Shown one piece after another: positions 1 to 9,835 of a DNA stretch of 64,000 nt. The notes under the pieces are model-generated. The model saw only the letters and a list, made by a program, of their open reading frames with translations. It did not search any database and was not told the origin of the DNA. Numbering within the stretch: the first letter of the stretch is position 1; the number at the start of each line of letters is the position of its first letter. Source of the DNA: Diacronema lutheri (taxonomy: Eukaryota > Haptophyta > Pavlovophyceae > Pavlovales > Pavlovaceae); assembly GCA_019448385.1 (NCBI GenBank), contig JAGTXO010000008.1, forward strand, positions 930,001 through 994,000, given 5' to 3'. The translations under genes and the position numbers were made by a program.

Positions 1-1229
1 GATCCACGCCGCGCGCGCGTTCGTGCACGAAGCGTCCGCCGCGGGCAAGCTGCCGCGCGAGCTTGTGGCGGAGGCGCGCGCGGACAAGGACGAGGGCGAC
101 GCGGCGATGGGCGGCAACCTGCTCCGCACCCTCGCCGTCCGCCGCGCGCCCGTCCACGCCACGCTCGAGGCCGCGCCGTCCGCCGCCGTCGCGTTTTGCA
201 TCCTCGTCGCTTGCGCGTTCGCCCGCTCCGCGCCCTTCGCGCCGTGCACGCTCGCCGCGGCCGTGCTCGTGTCCGGCGCGCTGCACTGCGCCGCGCACTA
301 CCTCGCCGCCGTGCGCGTGCGGCTCATGCTCGGCGGCTGGGCGGCGTACGTTGACGAAATCCTTGGACGCCCGTCGCCTCACCTCATGCTCCCCCTCCTT
401 CAGCTGCACGCAGGCATTGCGCACGCGCCGATGCTGGGCGTCGAGCGGCTGGCGAGCGCGCAGCGCACGGCGCAGCTCGCGACCGCGCTCGCGGCGTCGC
501 CGTGGATCACCGCCGTCGGCGTCGGCGGCGTCTGGCTGCCGCTGCCGCGCGCGGTCCGGCCGGGTGGGCCGGACGGCGCGAAGCTGGCCGACCTGGGGCT
601 GCGCGACGTGCACGCGCGCCTCTGCGCGGCTGTGCTCGCGGCGTCGGCGTGCACCGAGCAGGGGCTCGATTTGCGCGTCCTGTCGCTCGCGCGCAACCGC
701 ATCGCCGACAGCGGCGCCGCCGCGCTCGCCGCGCTGCTCGCCGCGCGCAACTGCCGGCTTGTGGCGCTGGACCTTTCCGACAACCGCGTGTCGGACATCG
801 GCGCCGGCGCGCTCGCCGCGGGCGTGCAGCGCGGCAACACGCTCGCGACGCTGCTCTTAAGCAACAACCGCGTTGGCGCGGAGGGCGCCGCCGCGCTCGC
901 CACCGCGTGCTTTCCGCGCGGCGCGCTCCGCGCGCTGTCGCTCAAGGGCAACCGGCTGGGCGACGCGGGCGTCAACGCGTTCGCGACCGCCGTCGAAGAC
1001 GGCATTCTCCTCTCTGAGCTTGACCTCAGGTACGCGCGCCGCGCGCCGCGCGTTGCGCGCCGCGCGGCCGAGACCGACTCGTCGGATTCTGATCGCTGCG
1101 CGCGCGCCATCGCTCGTCGCTGCGCCCGTGCATCGCAGCGACAACGGCGCGAGCGTGCACGCCATCGACGATGTGCGCAAGTCATGGCGGCGCCACCGCG
1201 CGCAGGCGCTGCTGTCGTTGCAAGCGTGA
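1..1229 (+). CDS. Membrane-anchored leucine-rich-repeat protein, 5' truncated by window edge
   Basis: The frame is open from the first bases, so the N terminus lies outside the window. Two hydrophobic helices (about nt 170-310) precede a run of ribonuclease-inhibitor-type LRRs with repeats of the form LRVLSLARNRIADSGAAAL, LVALDLSDNRVSDIGAGAL and LRALSLKGNRLGDAGVNAF. A 109-nt intron at 1030-1138 (GTACG...CAG) joins ELDL to SDNG, completing the last LRR, and the protein then ends at the TGA at 1227-1229. Without this splice the frame runs on for 150 further residues of basic non-LRR sequence. LRR proteins of this kind are scaffolds; ligand and pathway cannot be read from the sequence. It is convergent with the exchanger gene, whose stop lies 168 bp away. 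Confidence 0.75.
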
Positions 1230-1261
1230 TGAGCGCCCGGAGTGAGCGGGATCCGAAAGAC

Positions 1262-1274
1262 ACTAACGACGCTT
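1262..1274 (+). repeat. ACTAACGACGCTT short dispersed motif
   Basis: ACTAACGACGCTT lies between the 3' ends of the LRR and exchanger genes. The same core occurs at 5763-5778 (opposite strand) and twice at 29905-29985, always outside genes. Confidence 0.5.
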
Positions 1275-1396
1275 CCGACGGGTCAGGATTCAGGAAGTGC
1301 GGGATCAGGAAGTGCGCAGCGAGGCGCCAGGCGGATCAGGGGACCGGGAGCCGACGCACACAAAAAAGGTGCCCTTCTAGTGCGCCAAAAGGGAGC

Positions 1397-3742
1397 TCAG
1401 ATTGCGCCAAAGAGGCGGAGTGTCACGACGGCGATGTACGACAGCCAGAGCGAGAACAACAACGCGGCCGACGCGTACTTTGCGCAGCGCGGCCCGCCAA
1501 GCTCGGCGCCGAGCGTGAAGCGGCGCATGAGAATGATGAGCACGCCGAGCAGACAGCACGCCCAAAAGAGGATGACCGAGAAGCCCAGGTCGCCGCCGAC
1601 GAGCACGTACACCGCTCGGCCGGGCGGCTGCTGCGCGGCGACGTCCGGGTAGCGCGCGGCCCAGTCGGCCGTGGGCCCGGTCAGCCGCCAGTAAAATGAC
1701 GCGAAGAGCCACGGGAGGCCAAGCCCGATGAAGACGTTCACCGAGTTGGAGCCCGTCACGTTTGTGATCGACGCGTCGGCGGTCGGCTCGTTTATCGCCG
1801 CGATGCGCGACGCGAACGTGTCGGGCACCGAGGTGCCGACCGCGACGAGCGTGATGGCGGTGACGGGGTCGGGAATACCGACAATGCAGCCGAGGATGGA
1901 CGCCAGGTCGGAGATGAGCGCGGTCAAGAGGCCGACGAGCGCGAGCGTCATGCCGAAGCACGGCACGCCGCCGCGCCAGCTCGCGGGCGGGCAGACGAGT
2001 GCCGTGAGGAGCTTCCATGGCAGCGAGACGACGTGCAGGGCGACGTCGACGCGCGTTGGCGGCATCGCCAGCCCCGTGTCCACGTCGGCCGCGCCGTGCG
2101 GCAGCACCGCGTCCACGACGTGCTGCCGCCACAGCCGCCAGACCGGCTCGTCCTCGGCGTGCGAGTCGCCGTCGAGCGCGAGCTGCAAGCGCACGACCGG
2201 CGCGCCGTCCGCGCCGCGTCCGGCGCGCGCGTCGTCAGAGCGGTGCTCGACGTGCGCGAGAAGGCGCCGGTCGGTGGCGACGCGCAGCACGTTGCGCAGG
2301 TCGTGCGATGGGCGACGTGTCTCCTCCTCGCGTGGCGGCTCGCTCGCGGCAACCGCGGGCGGCGCGCGCGCGGCGTCGCCGCCGCAGCAGATGAGAGAGA
2401 CACGCTTGCTTGTCTGATGGACGGTGTGGCCCACTTTCTCCGCAACGCGCGAAGCCGTCTTTTGCAACGTCGCCTCCTTGTCGCGCGCGCGCGTCGTGCC
2501 GCGCCTCAGCTTCTGCGGCACGATGAACAAGATCTCCGCCCCCGCGCCGCCGCCCGCGCCGCCCGCGCCGCCCTCACCGCCGTCTGCAGCCGCACCGCCG
2601 CTCGCGCCGGCGCGCTGGTCAGCCACCTCCGCGTCGCTCACCAGCTCGTTCCGCTTGGCGCCGTACGTCGAGCGCGACAAGTGCACGCGGTAGTAGGCGC
2701 GCGACTTGATGTGCGAGAGGCCAAGATCCGCGGCGGCGAGCTGCGCGAGCTGCTGCACGGTCAGGCGGCCGTTTCGCCCGCTCTTCTCCTCCCTCGACTT
2801 GAGCCACTCCATGTGGCTCGCCATCGCGAGGCGCATCGACTCGGGATCAAAGCTCTCCTGTGGTGTGCGGCGCGGCGCGGCGACGCGCGACGCGGAGCGT
2901 GGTCGCACGTGCGTGTCAGCCCGGCGCACGTCGGTGGCGCGCAGCCAGTCGACGCTCGACCGCCGAGCGCGCGGCGCGCGGCGCGTGGCGCGCACGAGCA
3001 TCATCGTGCGCTCGCGCAGCGCGATCCCTGTCCGCTCCTCCATGTCCTCGTCGACCTCGGCCTCGTCGTTATAGCCGAAAGTGCCAATGTCGGCGTGGTA
3101 GCCGGCGAGCACAAGGAGCGGGAGGCAGAGGAAGGTGACGGCGGCCTCGCCGATCGTGATCACGTTGGGCGAGCTGACCGACACCGCGACGTACATCCAG
3201 CCGTACGCGAGCAGCGACGTGACCGTCGTGACGACAAACGTGGCGAACGATCGGATCCGCCGCTCTTCGCCGTCCGGCACGGCCACGATGCAGACCGCGA
3301 TGATGACGAGGAAGTTGAATGCGGCGCTGCCGACGATGGTCGACGGGCCAAGCTCGCCCGCGTGAAAGCCCTTGCCGACCACCTCGACCACGTTGAGCAG
3401 GATCTCGGGCGCCGACGTACCGAGCGCCATGAGCGAGAGGTTGGCGACCGTCGCGTTCCAGATGAGCACCTTTTGGCGCGACTTGGCCTTGGTGACGGGA
3501 TCGACGACGTCGACCCAATGCGTCTGGCTCGTGATGACGTCGATTGATTCCATGAAAATGTCGCTCACGATGCTCACGCCGAAGAAGGCGTAGAGGAGGC
3601 CGAGCGCGTACAGCAGCGCGCGCACCCACGGATGCCAGCCGAGCTCGAGCTCATTGCCAAAGAGGGGCAGGAAGAAGCCGCCCTGGCGCGCGAAGGGATG
3701 TGCGATGCAGAGGCTTGGCGCGGGAGGCGCGGAAGGGGACAT
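1397..3742 (-). CDS. SLC8/NCX-type Na+/Ca2+ exchanger
   Basis: A 781-aa single-exon membrane antiporter predicted to exchange Na+ for Ca2+. The alpha-1 repeat (about residues 105-143) carries ALGTSAPEIL followed by GPSTIVGSAAFN. The alpha-2 repeat (about 612-680) carries VGTSVPDTFAS and NVTGSNSVNVF. These are the ion-coordinating signatures of the SLC8 family rather than NCKX or CAX. Several hydrophobic helices flank each repeat. The first helix, with GVSIVSDIFMESIDVITS, starts close to the N terminus, so the cleaved signal segment of animal NCX is missing or unmodelled. The central loop (about residues 250-570) is long, basic and alanine-rich, and I see no Calx-beta Ca2+-sensor domain. It is divergent from the glycosyltransferase gene across an AT-rich spacer. 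Confidence 0.9.
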   Translation of the reverse strand: MSPSAPPAPSLCIAHPFARQGGFFLPLFGNELELGWHPWVRALLYALGLLYAFFGVSIVSDIFMESIDVITSQTHWVDVVDPVTKAKSRQKVLIWNATVANLSLMALGTSAPEILLNVVEVVGKGFHAGELGPSTIVGSAAFNFLVIIAVCIVAVPDGEERRIRSFATFVVTTVTSLLAYGWMYVAVSVSSPNVITIGEAAVTFLCLPLLVLAGYHADIGTFGYNDEAEVDEDMEERTGIALRERTMMLVRATRRAPRARRSSVDWLRATDVRRADTHVRPRSASRVAAPRRTPQESFDPESMRLAMASHMEWLKSREEKSGRNGRLTVQQLAQLAAADLGLSHIKSRAYYRVHLSRSTYGAKRNELVSDAEVADQRAGASGGAAADGGEGGAGGAGGGAGAEILFIVPQKLRRGTTRARDKEATLQKTASRVAEKVGHTVHQTSKRVSLICCGGDAARAPPAVAASEPPREEETRRPSHDLRNVLRVATDRRLLAHVEHRSDDARAGRGADGAPVVRLQLALDGDSHAEDEPVWRLWRQHVVDAVLPHGAADVDTGLAMPPTRVDVALHVVSLPWKLLTALVCPPASWRGGVPCFGMTLALVGLLTALISDLASILGCIVGIPDPVTAITLVAVGTSVPDTFASRIAAINEPTADASITNVTGSNSVNVFIGLGLPWLFASFYWRLTGPTADWAARYPDVAAQQPPGRAVYVLVGGDLGFSVILFWACCLLGVLIILMRRFTLGAELGGPRCAKYASAALLFSLWLSYIAVVTLRLFGAI

Positions 3743-3962
3743 CGTTCACATGGGCGCGGCTGCTCACCTCGCCTCCCGCGTGGCAAATTGCCGACGCGTC
3801 TTCCACCATCGGAAGGGGAATTATTCTATGAAAATTCACTCAAAATTGAGCGCGAAAAAATGCTATGAAAGTGCGACAACGTTATTACTTATTTCCCCTA
3901 GGAAGTTGGCAGCGAGGAGAGAGCACCCGGTGCACCAACCCTCTTGGTGCGGCGTGCGGGCG
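3743..3962. promoter_or_regulatory. AT-rich bidirectional promoter region
   Basis: This 220-bp spacer separates two divergent starts. Positions 3820-3900 are strikingly AT-rich (TATGAAAATTCACTCAAAAT, TTATTACTTATTT) in otherwise about 70% GC sequence, as expected for a shared nucleosome-poor promoter. No TATA box assignment is possible. Confidence 0.45.
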
Positions 3963-5708
3963 ATGCGACGCGGCCGCGGGGCGCGCGCACTCGCGCTGCT
4001 CGCGCTGATCAGCTGGCGCAATGCGGACGCGCTCGTGTACCGCATCTCCGAATTCCTCCCAGACGTTTGCGCGCTTGCGAGCCGCAAGCCAGCCAAAAGT
4101 CGCGGGACGACTGCCAGCGCGGCCGCGGCGGCGCAGCGCGCGGCCGAGCAGCCGCGCATGCCGTCAGAGCTTGCTGCGCACCTGCACGCGTCAAACGGCA
4201 CGCTACCGTCACTCACGCAGCTCGCGCCATATGTGCTATCGATGGAGGCCATCTACGGGTCCGGTACCCTCTGCCCCGGCTCGCGCACCGACGACCTCCC
4301 GTACCTCGCCGTGGATGAGGCGCCTGTGCACTTCTGCGTCGACCTGCCCCAGCTCGCGACGTCAATGGGCTCGACCGCGGCCTACTTTGATCAGTTTGCG
4401 ACGGAGCGTGTGATGCTCTCGCGCTGGATGCAGATCGCGCCCTCCTGCGGCCCTACGCGCCCGCCGGAAGCCGCCGCCGCCGATGGCTGCGCGAGCTGCG
4501 CCGCGCCGCCCGCCGCCGCGCGCGCGTGTGAGGCTGATGTTGTCGTCGTGCCGTCGCTGGCGCTGCACTGCCACCTGCGGCACGGTTTTCGCTGGGCCTT
4601 CCACACGTGGCTCAAACGGCGCGAGGAGCAAATCGGCTACTGGTCCGCGATTCGCGCGCTGTACCACGACGGCCGCCGTAGGCCGCCGACGATTGTCGTG
4701 CACGACTCGTTCGTGTTTTCGGCCTACGAGGAGCACCCAAACCTGCAGGCGCTTGCGCACCAGCCGGCGGCGTTTGCCGCGCGCGTCATCCGCGCGTCCA
4801 TCGAGTCCAACCTCGCCGTACCGAGCGCAGACGGGCTGCTGAGGCAATGGTATTTATACCGATACCCGCGAACATTTGTCGATGGCGCCGAGCCCGAGCT
4901 CGCGCGCCGGCGCGCCGAGCTTGCGCGCGGAGAGTTCTTCAGCTACGCGATGAACGTCCCAATCCTCGTCACGCTTCCCGTGCCAACGGGCGCGCGCCGC
5001 GCCGTGCGGTGGCACGGCGGCGGCGGCGGCGGACGCGGCGGCGGCAGCGACCGAGCAGCGCCGCGCGACATTGCCATCCTCCTCTCGGGCGAGCGCGGGC
5101 GCAACGTGAACGCGCTCGATCGGCTCGCGGCTTTCGACGCGCTCGAGGCTGCCGGGGCGAGCTGCACGAGCAAGGGCTGCGTGCTGTGCATGCCCGGCGC
5201 GGAAGGGTGCGAGGCGCGAAGCGCGCACATGTATGCGCAGGTCGCCGCGTCCGTTTTCTGCATCGAGCCGAGCGGCGACACGCTCACACGCTCCCATTTT
5301 TACGTCGCGCTTCTCGCCGGCTGTGTGCCCGTCATCTTTGACGGCGTGCACCGCGCATTCGCGGATTCCAACTTCTCGGCGCAGACATGGTGGCCGTGGC
5401 GTGCGGGCGCGGCGCGAGACCGCTCGCCTCCCCACGGACTCGACTACCGCAAGTTCGCCGTCGTGCTCAGCGCCCAAGATCTTGGCTCGCGTGGCTGGGT
5501 TGACGAGCTTGTGCGCGCCGCCGCGTCGGGCCGCGCGCGCCACCTGCAGCTCGAGCTCGACCGCGTCTCGCACCTCTTCGCGTACGCGCGCGCGCCGTGC
5601 GGCGGCGTGGGTGGGGCAAGCCTCGTGTGTGACGCCTTCTCGCAGTTTCTTGCGTTCATCGGCCGTGCGCACGCGGTGGGCGAGCGCGTCGGCGCCCTGC
5701 TCGCGTGA
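3963..5708 (+). CDS. Exostosin-like (GT47-type) glycosyltransferase
   Basis: A 581-aa protein. The chosen start (MRRGRG at 3963) gives a short basic N terminus and a hydrophobic stretch, fitting a signal anchor. The frame upstream is open for another 103 codons but has no conserved content. The C-terminal half has the exostosin signature FCIEPSGDTLTRSHFYVALLAGCVPVIF (given here only as a motif; about residues 432-460), where the acidic and arginine residues bind the nucleotide sugar in family GT47. The N-terminal part has VVVVPSLALHC and an HDSFVFSAYEEHPN segment typical of algal exostosin-like proteins. A glycine-rich insert lies near residue 350. It probably acts in Golgi polysaccharide or glycoprotein synthesis; donor and acceptor are unknown. 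TTL follows 120 bp downstream on the same strand. Confidence 0.82.
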   Translation: MRRGRGARALALLALISWRNADALVYRISEFLPDVCALASRKPAKSRGTTASAAAAAQRAAEQPRMPSELAAHLHASNGTLPSLTQLAPYVLSMEAIYGSGTLCPGSRTDDLPYLAVDEAPVHFCVDLPQLATSMGSTAAYFDQFATERVMLSRWMQIAPSCGPTRPPEAAAADGCASCAAPPAAARACEADVVVVPSLALHCHLRHGFRWAFHTWLKRREEQIGYWSAIRALYHDGRRRPPTIVVHDSFVFSAYEEHPNLQALAHQPAAFAARVIRASIESNLAVPSADGLLRQWYLYRYPRTFVDGAEPELARRRAELARGEFFSYAMNVPILVTLPVPTGARRAVRWHGGGGGGRGGGSDRAAPRDIAILLSGERGRNVNALDRLAAFDALEAAGASCTSKGCVLCMPGAEGCEARSAHMYAQVAASVFCIEPSGDTLTRSHFYVALLAGCVPVIFDGVHRAFADSNFSAQTWWPWRAGAARDRSPPHGLDYRKFAVVLSAQDLGSRGWVDELVRAAASGRARHLQLELDRVSHLFAYARAPCGGVGGASLVCDAFSQFLAFIGRAHAVGERVGALLA

Positions 5709-5762
5709 CGAGTGAGGCGGCGGCAGTGTGAGGCGGCGGCGGGTTTGGACACTGATATCGGA

Positions 5763-5778
5763 AAGCGTCGTTAGTATA
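5763..5778 (-). repeat. TATACTAACGACGCTT dispersed motif, reverse orientation
   Basis: The reverse complement of this 16-mer is identical to 29905-29920. It sits in the 120-bp gap between the glycosyltransferase stop and the TTL start. Confidence 0.6.
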
Positions 5779-5828
5779 TCGACTCAGAACAGTCTACGCC
5801 CCGCCGTTCTCCGAGTTCAAAATTGTCA

Positions 5829-6876
5829 ATGGCCGTCATCGCGGTCGCGGACGTGGAGCAGCGCCATGAGCCGGAGCGCGCCGTGCGCTCGTTTGTGAAC
5901 CGCGACATGGAAGGCAGCACGTCGAACGCGCTCGCCGCAATTCTTGCCGCCCACGACCTCAAGCCGATGGGGCCCGATGCGCCCGTGTCGGCCGCCGCGG
6001 GCGCGGCCGTCTACCTCGCAGCGCCGCGGGACGCCATCCCATGGGCGCAGCTCGAGGAGGGCCCGCAGCTCACGCTCGTGAACAAGCTGCGCGGGCACGA
6101 GATTCTTACGCGCAAGAGCAAGCTCGCGCGCCTACTCCGCGACCACCCCGCCCAGCCTCACCCGCAGACGTTTGTCATCGTGCCCGAGCCGCTGCGCGCG
6201 GCCATGCCCGGCCTCAGCGCGATCCAGGCGGACAAGCGGCGCGCGCTGGCCGCCAACGACGCGCAAGAGCGGTACGTACGCGTGTCGCGCGCCGCGCGCG
6301 CGCGACCCGCGCCGAGCCGCGCCACCCGCGCCGAGTGGCGCAGGCCTGGCACGATCCAGCCCGGGTCACGGGTCGGGCTCGCCGTATCTGCGCCACGCCG
6401 AGTGGCGCACGTGCCGTGCCGCCGCGCGCGCAGCGCGGCTCTTGTCGCCGCAGACACCGCGAGCCCATCGTGCTGGATTGCCAAGGATGCGCAGGGTGCC
6501 AAGGGCGACAACATCGCGGTCTGCGCGTCCGCCGCGGCTGCCATCGACGAGGCTGAGTCTGGTCGGCACGCGACCGCCGTCGTCGTGCAAAGGCGCGTCG
6601 GCGACATGCGCGGCGCGGCGCGCGCGTCCTCGTCTGCCGCCTCACACGCGCAGCGCGGCGCGCGTGCGCCGCCTCACGCGCGCAGCGCGGCGCGCGTGCG
6701 CCGCCTTACACGCGCAGCGCGGCGCGCGTGCGCCGCCTCACACGCGCAGCGCGGCGCGCGTGCGCCGCCATCGCGCCGTGCCCTCAGGTACGTGCGCGCG
6801 CCGCTCCTCCTCCCCGGCGGTCGCAAGTTTGACATCCGACTGTGGGTTCTCTTCGACGCGGACTACCGCGTATATA
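5829..6876 (+). pseudogene. TTL: Tubulin--tyrosine ligase, 5' part, split by a mobile element
   Basis: TTL adds tyrosine back to the C terminus of alpha-tubulin, using an ATP-grasp fold. Exons: 5829-6271, 6464-6592 and 6788-6876 (continuing at 23807). They encode an N-terminal region, SCWIAKDAQGAKGDN (ATP-grasp lysine loop) and GGRKFDIRLWVLF. Intron 1 has a GTACGT donor. Intron 2 has an apparent GC donor (AAAG/GCGCGT) and contains four copies of a ~30-bp CACGCGCAGCGCGGCGCGCG-type repeat. The third exon is interrupted after TATATA. Joining base 6876 to 23807 restores one open frame of 406 residues whose spacing (YRVYMHREGV) matches animal TTL (YNIYLYREGV from memory) residue for residue. This allele would be inactive unless the 17 kb is removed or spliced out. 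Confidence 0.85.
6871..6876. other. Target-site duplication, left copy (TATATA)
   Basis: TATATA ends the left TTL coding segment and recurs at 23801-23806 before the TTL frame resumes. Counting it once restores the frame. Confidence 0.75.
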
Positions 6877-7299
6877 CGGCGCGGTCCGGGCTGGTCCGGC
6901 CAGTGTAAGGCTGAGAGTACGACCCGGGTCGTACAATCAAGGGTTAAAAGCCAGCCAATGAGCGCTCGAGGGGTCGGGGCGAGGCTTATGACGAGCCTAG
7001 GACCGAGACACCCTCCTGACCGGCCGATTTGGAGTAGAATTCGGGGTCGAGCGGGCGCGGCGGACGGAGGGCCCGAGCCGGGCCGACGGAGGGTCCGACC
7101 CCGGAATGCGGGCGACCGGAAGGGCTTGGGTGATTTACGCCTAGTAGAATAGAATGGCGGATTCCGGGGGGGCTCGCAACTGGCATCGCGCAAGCTGAGG
7201 CCCCCTGACTGACCGGACCGCGCCGAGTGCGCGTGCACCCCGTGGAGGGCGCGGCCAGTCGGACACTCTTCGCGACTGAGCTCGCCGCGGCATACCGTG
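6877..7299 (+). repeat. 423-bp left-end repeat, copy 1
   Basis: It is nearly identical and equal in length to 51816-52238. It begins CGGCGCGGTCCGGGCTGGTC, contains a perfect 18-bp palindrome GTACGACCCGGGTCGTAC (6917-6934) and ends CATACCGTG. Both copies start immediately after an AT-rich hexamer. Confidence 0.9.
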
Positions 7300-8559
7300 C
7301 GCTGCGCCGGCGCGCTACTTGCCGTTGGCCGAGCTGCGGGTGTTGCGCACCGCCGTGTTGCGCAGCCAGCGGCTGGATGCGCCGGTGGCCGGAACCTTGG
7401 CGCGCTTTGGCTAAGCGACCTCGGCCTGCACAGACTCGAACGCGTGCGTAAACTCGAGGCGTTGCAGGTGGCGAGCACGTGAGTTCGCGTAGGAGGTCTT
7501 GTACTCGGTGGCCTGACTGTCGACCGACGAGAGCTTGGGCGAGTTCGGCGGCACGTTGGCTCACTTGGGCTCGGTGCGCGGCTCTGCCGGCGCGGGCGCG
7601 TGCGCGGGCGCGGGCGCGACGCTTCGGACTCGCTGCCCGGCTCTGCCTGTGCGGGCGCGATGCACTCGGACTCGATGCCCGGCTCTGCCTTCGTGGGCGC
7701 GGTCGCGGGCACGGGCGCGCCCTCGACCCCGTCGCGGTTGAAGACATCGAACTCGACGCACACGCCGTGGTCCTTGAAGTCGGTGGCCTCGCTGTCGTTC
7801 GCGTAAGCCTCGGGCGAACTCGCAACGAGCGACGACATCTCGGCGTGGAGCCAGCACATCTCATGCTGCACCGCGTGTTCAGGTTCTCGAGCGCTCCGTT
7901 GAAAGAGTCACTCTCACCGAGGCGCTCGCTGCACCACACCAGATAGCCATCGAGCTTGTGAGCGTGCTCGTGCGCCCGTGCGAGGTCCTTGGAGAGCGCG
8001 TCGGCGCGCGCGCACATGCCGTCGCATGACTTGGCCGGTGTCATGCTGTGCTTCCAAGGCCTGGTGCTCGGCGTTGAGCGTGTCGTGATCCACGCGAACG
8101 AGCTGCAACCAGCTGCAGCAGCCGCGCGACGCCGCTGTCGCCGACGATGCGCTGGAGCATGTGGCCCATGAGGTGTGCGCGGCACGTGGCGAGCGCCACA
8201 TTTTTGCGCAGCAGCGCGAGGATCCGGGCGCCGCGGACGAGCCGGCCCATGCACTTGAGCGCGTAGATTCGGCCGCACATGCACGCGCCGACGACCGAGT
8301 CGGCGGGCCCGCCGTCGAGCCAAAAGTTGGCCTCGGCCGCATCGCGGCGGCGGGCGACGCGCTGAAGGATGCGCACGCGGTAGTGCCGGTCGACGAGCAG
8401 CTCGTCGCCGAAGATCTCGTCGGGCAGCAGCTCGGAGACGTTCTGGGGGTACATGCTGTGCGAGCGTGCACGCGACGAGATCTCGTCGGGCGTGCCGTCC
8501 GTTCGTTCAGAGCAGAGCGCGTCGGACCGGCAGACAGACGATGCAGCGCGCGAAGGCAC
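7300..8559 (-). pseudogene. Degenerate hypothetical ORF with possible coiled coil
   Basis: I do not recognise this protein. The best stretch (8559 down to about 8120, minus strand) reads SELLPDEIFGDELLVDRHYR, then FWLDGGPADSVVGACMCGRI and LMGHMLQRIVGD. Protein-like sequence then moves through other frames (VRVDHDTLNAEHQALEAQHD, LARAHEHAHKLDGYLVWCSE), suggesting a helical or coiled-coil C-terminal part broken by frameshifts or unmodelled introns. It lies just inside the left end of the insertion element and could be a remnant of element coding capacity, but nothing identifies it as a transposase. Confidence 0.3.
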
Positions 8560-8883
8560 CTGCGGCGCGCGGCGTGGCCTCGCGTGCCGTCACGAAGCCG
8601 CCTGCGCGCACTGCGGAGGCGGCGAGCGCGACGAGGGCGGGCGCGGACGAGGTGCTGAGCGGCGTCACGTACGCGCCCTCGCTCGCCGAGCTCGACGCCG
8701 CGGCGCTGACGATGCGCGCGGCGTACCACACCGACCGCCCCTGAGACGATGCGCGGCGCCCGCGGAGGACTGGTCCGTTGGCGCGCAAACCGTGGGCGAA
8801 AGGGCGCGAAGCCAACGGCCGTCCGCGCACGTTCAAACGCGCGCATCCGGGTGGCATCCTCCCACCTTCGGCGCCGCTTTCTA

Positions 8884-9172
8884 AAAGGGTGTAGGGTGTA
8901 GGGTGTAGGATGCAAAACAAGCCCTCCCTACATTTGGGCCCGACGTCATTCCTTCATCGAAGCCGTGACGTTACTCACATACGAGTACTTTTACTTAGTG
9001 TAGGATGTATCTATTCTCTAAGTATTTACATGGTGTAGGGTGTAGGATAAGTACGGTTATGAAAGTCCCATGGGGGGAGAAGGAATGACGCCGTGACGAA
9101 AGAAGGAATGACGTCGGGCCCAAATGTGGGGAGGGCTTGTTTTGCATCCTACACCCTACACCCTACACCCTT
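8884..9172 (+). mobile_element. MITE copy 1 with ~80-bp TIRs and TGTAGGG repeats
   Basis: The left end AAAAGGGTGTAGGGTGTAGG plus GATGCAAAACAAGCCCTCCC is mirrored at the right end, giving ~80-bp terminal inverted repeats. The interior is AT-rich and non-coding, with a further GTGTAGGGTGTAGG block. No TSD could be assigned. Confidence 0.75.
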
Positions 9173-9436
9173 TTGGAAAGCGGCGGCGCCTCGGAGCATG
9201 GCGGCTCGACAGCATGGCGCCTCGACAGCATGGCGTCGTCCAGCGTGGCGTCCAGGATGGCGACTGCGCCCGGGCCGTGACGCCGCGACGTCGTTCGGCT
9301 GCGTCACGGAGGAGCGCCATCCGTGCGCCACGGAGGAGCGGCAGGACCACGACGCGGCGTGACGCTGGACGACGCCATGCTGTATAGGCGCCATGCTGTC
9401 GAGCCGCCATGCTCTGAGGCGCCGCCGCTTTTCAAA

Positions 9437-9727
9437 AGGGTGTAGGGTGTAGGGTGTAGGATGCAAAACAAGCCCTCCCCACATCTGGGCCCGACGTCAT
9501 TCCTTCTTTCGTCACAGCGTCATTCCTTCACTCCCTGTAGGACTTTCGTAACCGTACTTATCCTACACCCTACACTATGCAAATACTTAGAGAATAGATA
9601 CATCCTACACTAAGTAAAAGTACTCGTATGTGAGTAACGTCACGGCTTCGAAGAAGGAATGACGTCGGGCCCAAATGTGGGGAGGGCTTGTTTTGCATCC
9701 TACACCCTACACCCTACACCCTTTTAG
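9437..9727 (-). mobile_element. MITE copy 2, inverted relative to copy 1
   Basis: The reverse complement aligns with 8884-9172 over the full length with scattered differences, including the distinctive interior (ACATACGAGTACTTTTACTT). Same TIRs and TGTAGGG blocks. Confidence 0.75.
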
Positions 9728-9835
9728 AAAGCGGCGGCGCCTCAGAGCATGGCGCCCGCCCGCTCGAGCCGGACCTCCGCGCAGCCGGACTCGCCCCGCC
9801 CCGGGCTGCTCTGGCTGGGCGACGTCGTGCGCGCC

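Larger units (their letters stand above)
8870..9742. repeat. ~870-bp imperfect palindrome made of two inverted MITE copies
   Basis: Two ~290-bp copies (8884-9172 and 9437-9727) lie in opposite orientation. The ~260-bp spacer between them is itself an inverted repeat (AGCGGCGGCGCCTCGGAGCA... against ...GAGGCGCCGCCGCT). The whole block folds on itself with a centre near 9306. Each copy has ~80-bp inverted ends starting AAAAGGGTGTAGGGTGTAGG. Confidence 0.9.

Noticed and set aside
63-860. Overlapping long Arg/Ala-rich ORFs throughout the window
   Set aside because: Very high GC lengthens open frames in all six frames; these lack any domain and overlap genes with clear motifs.
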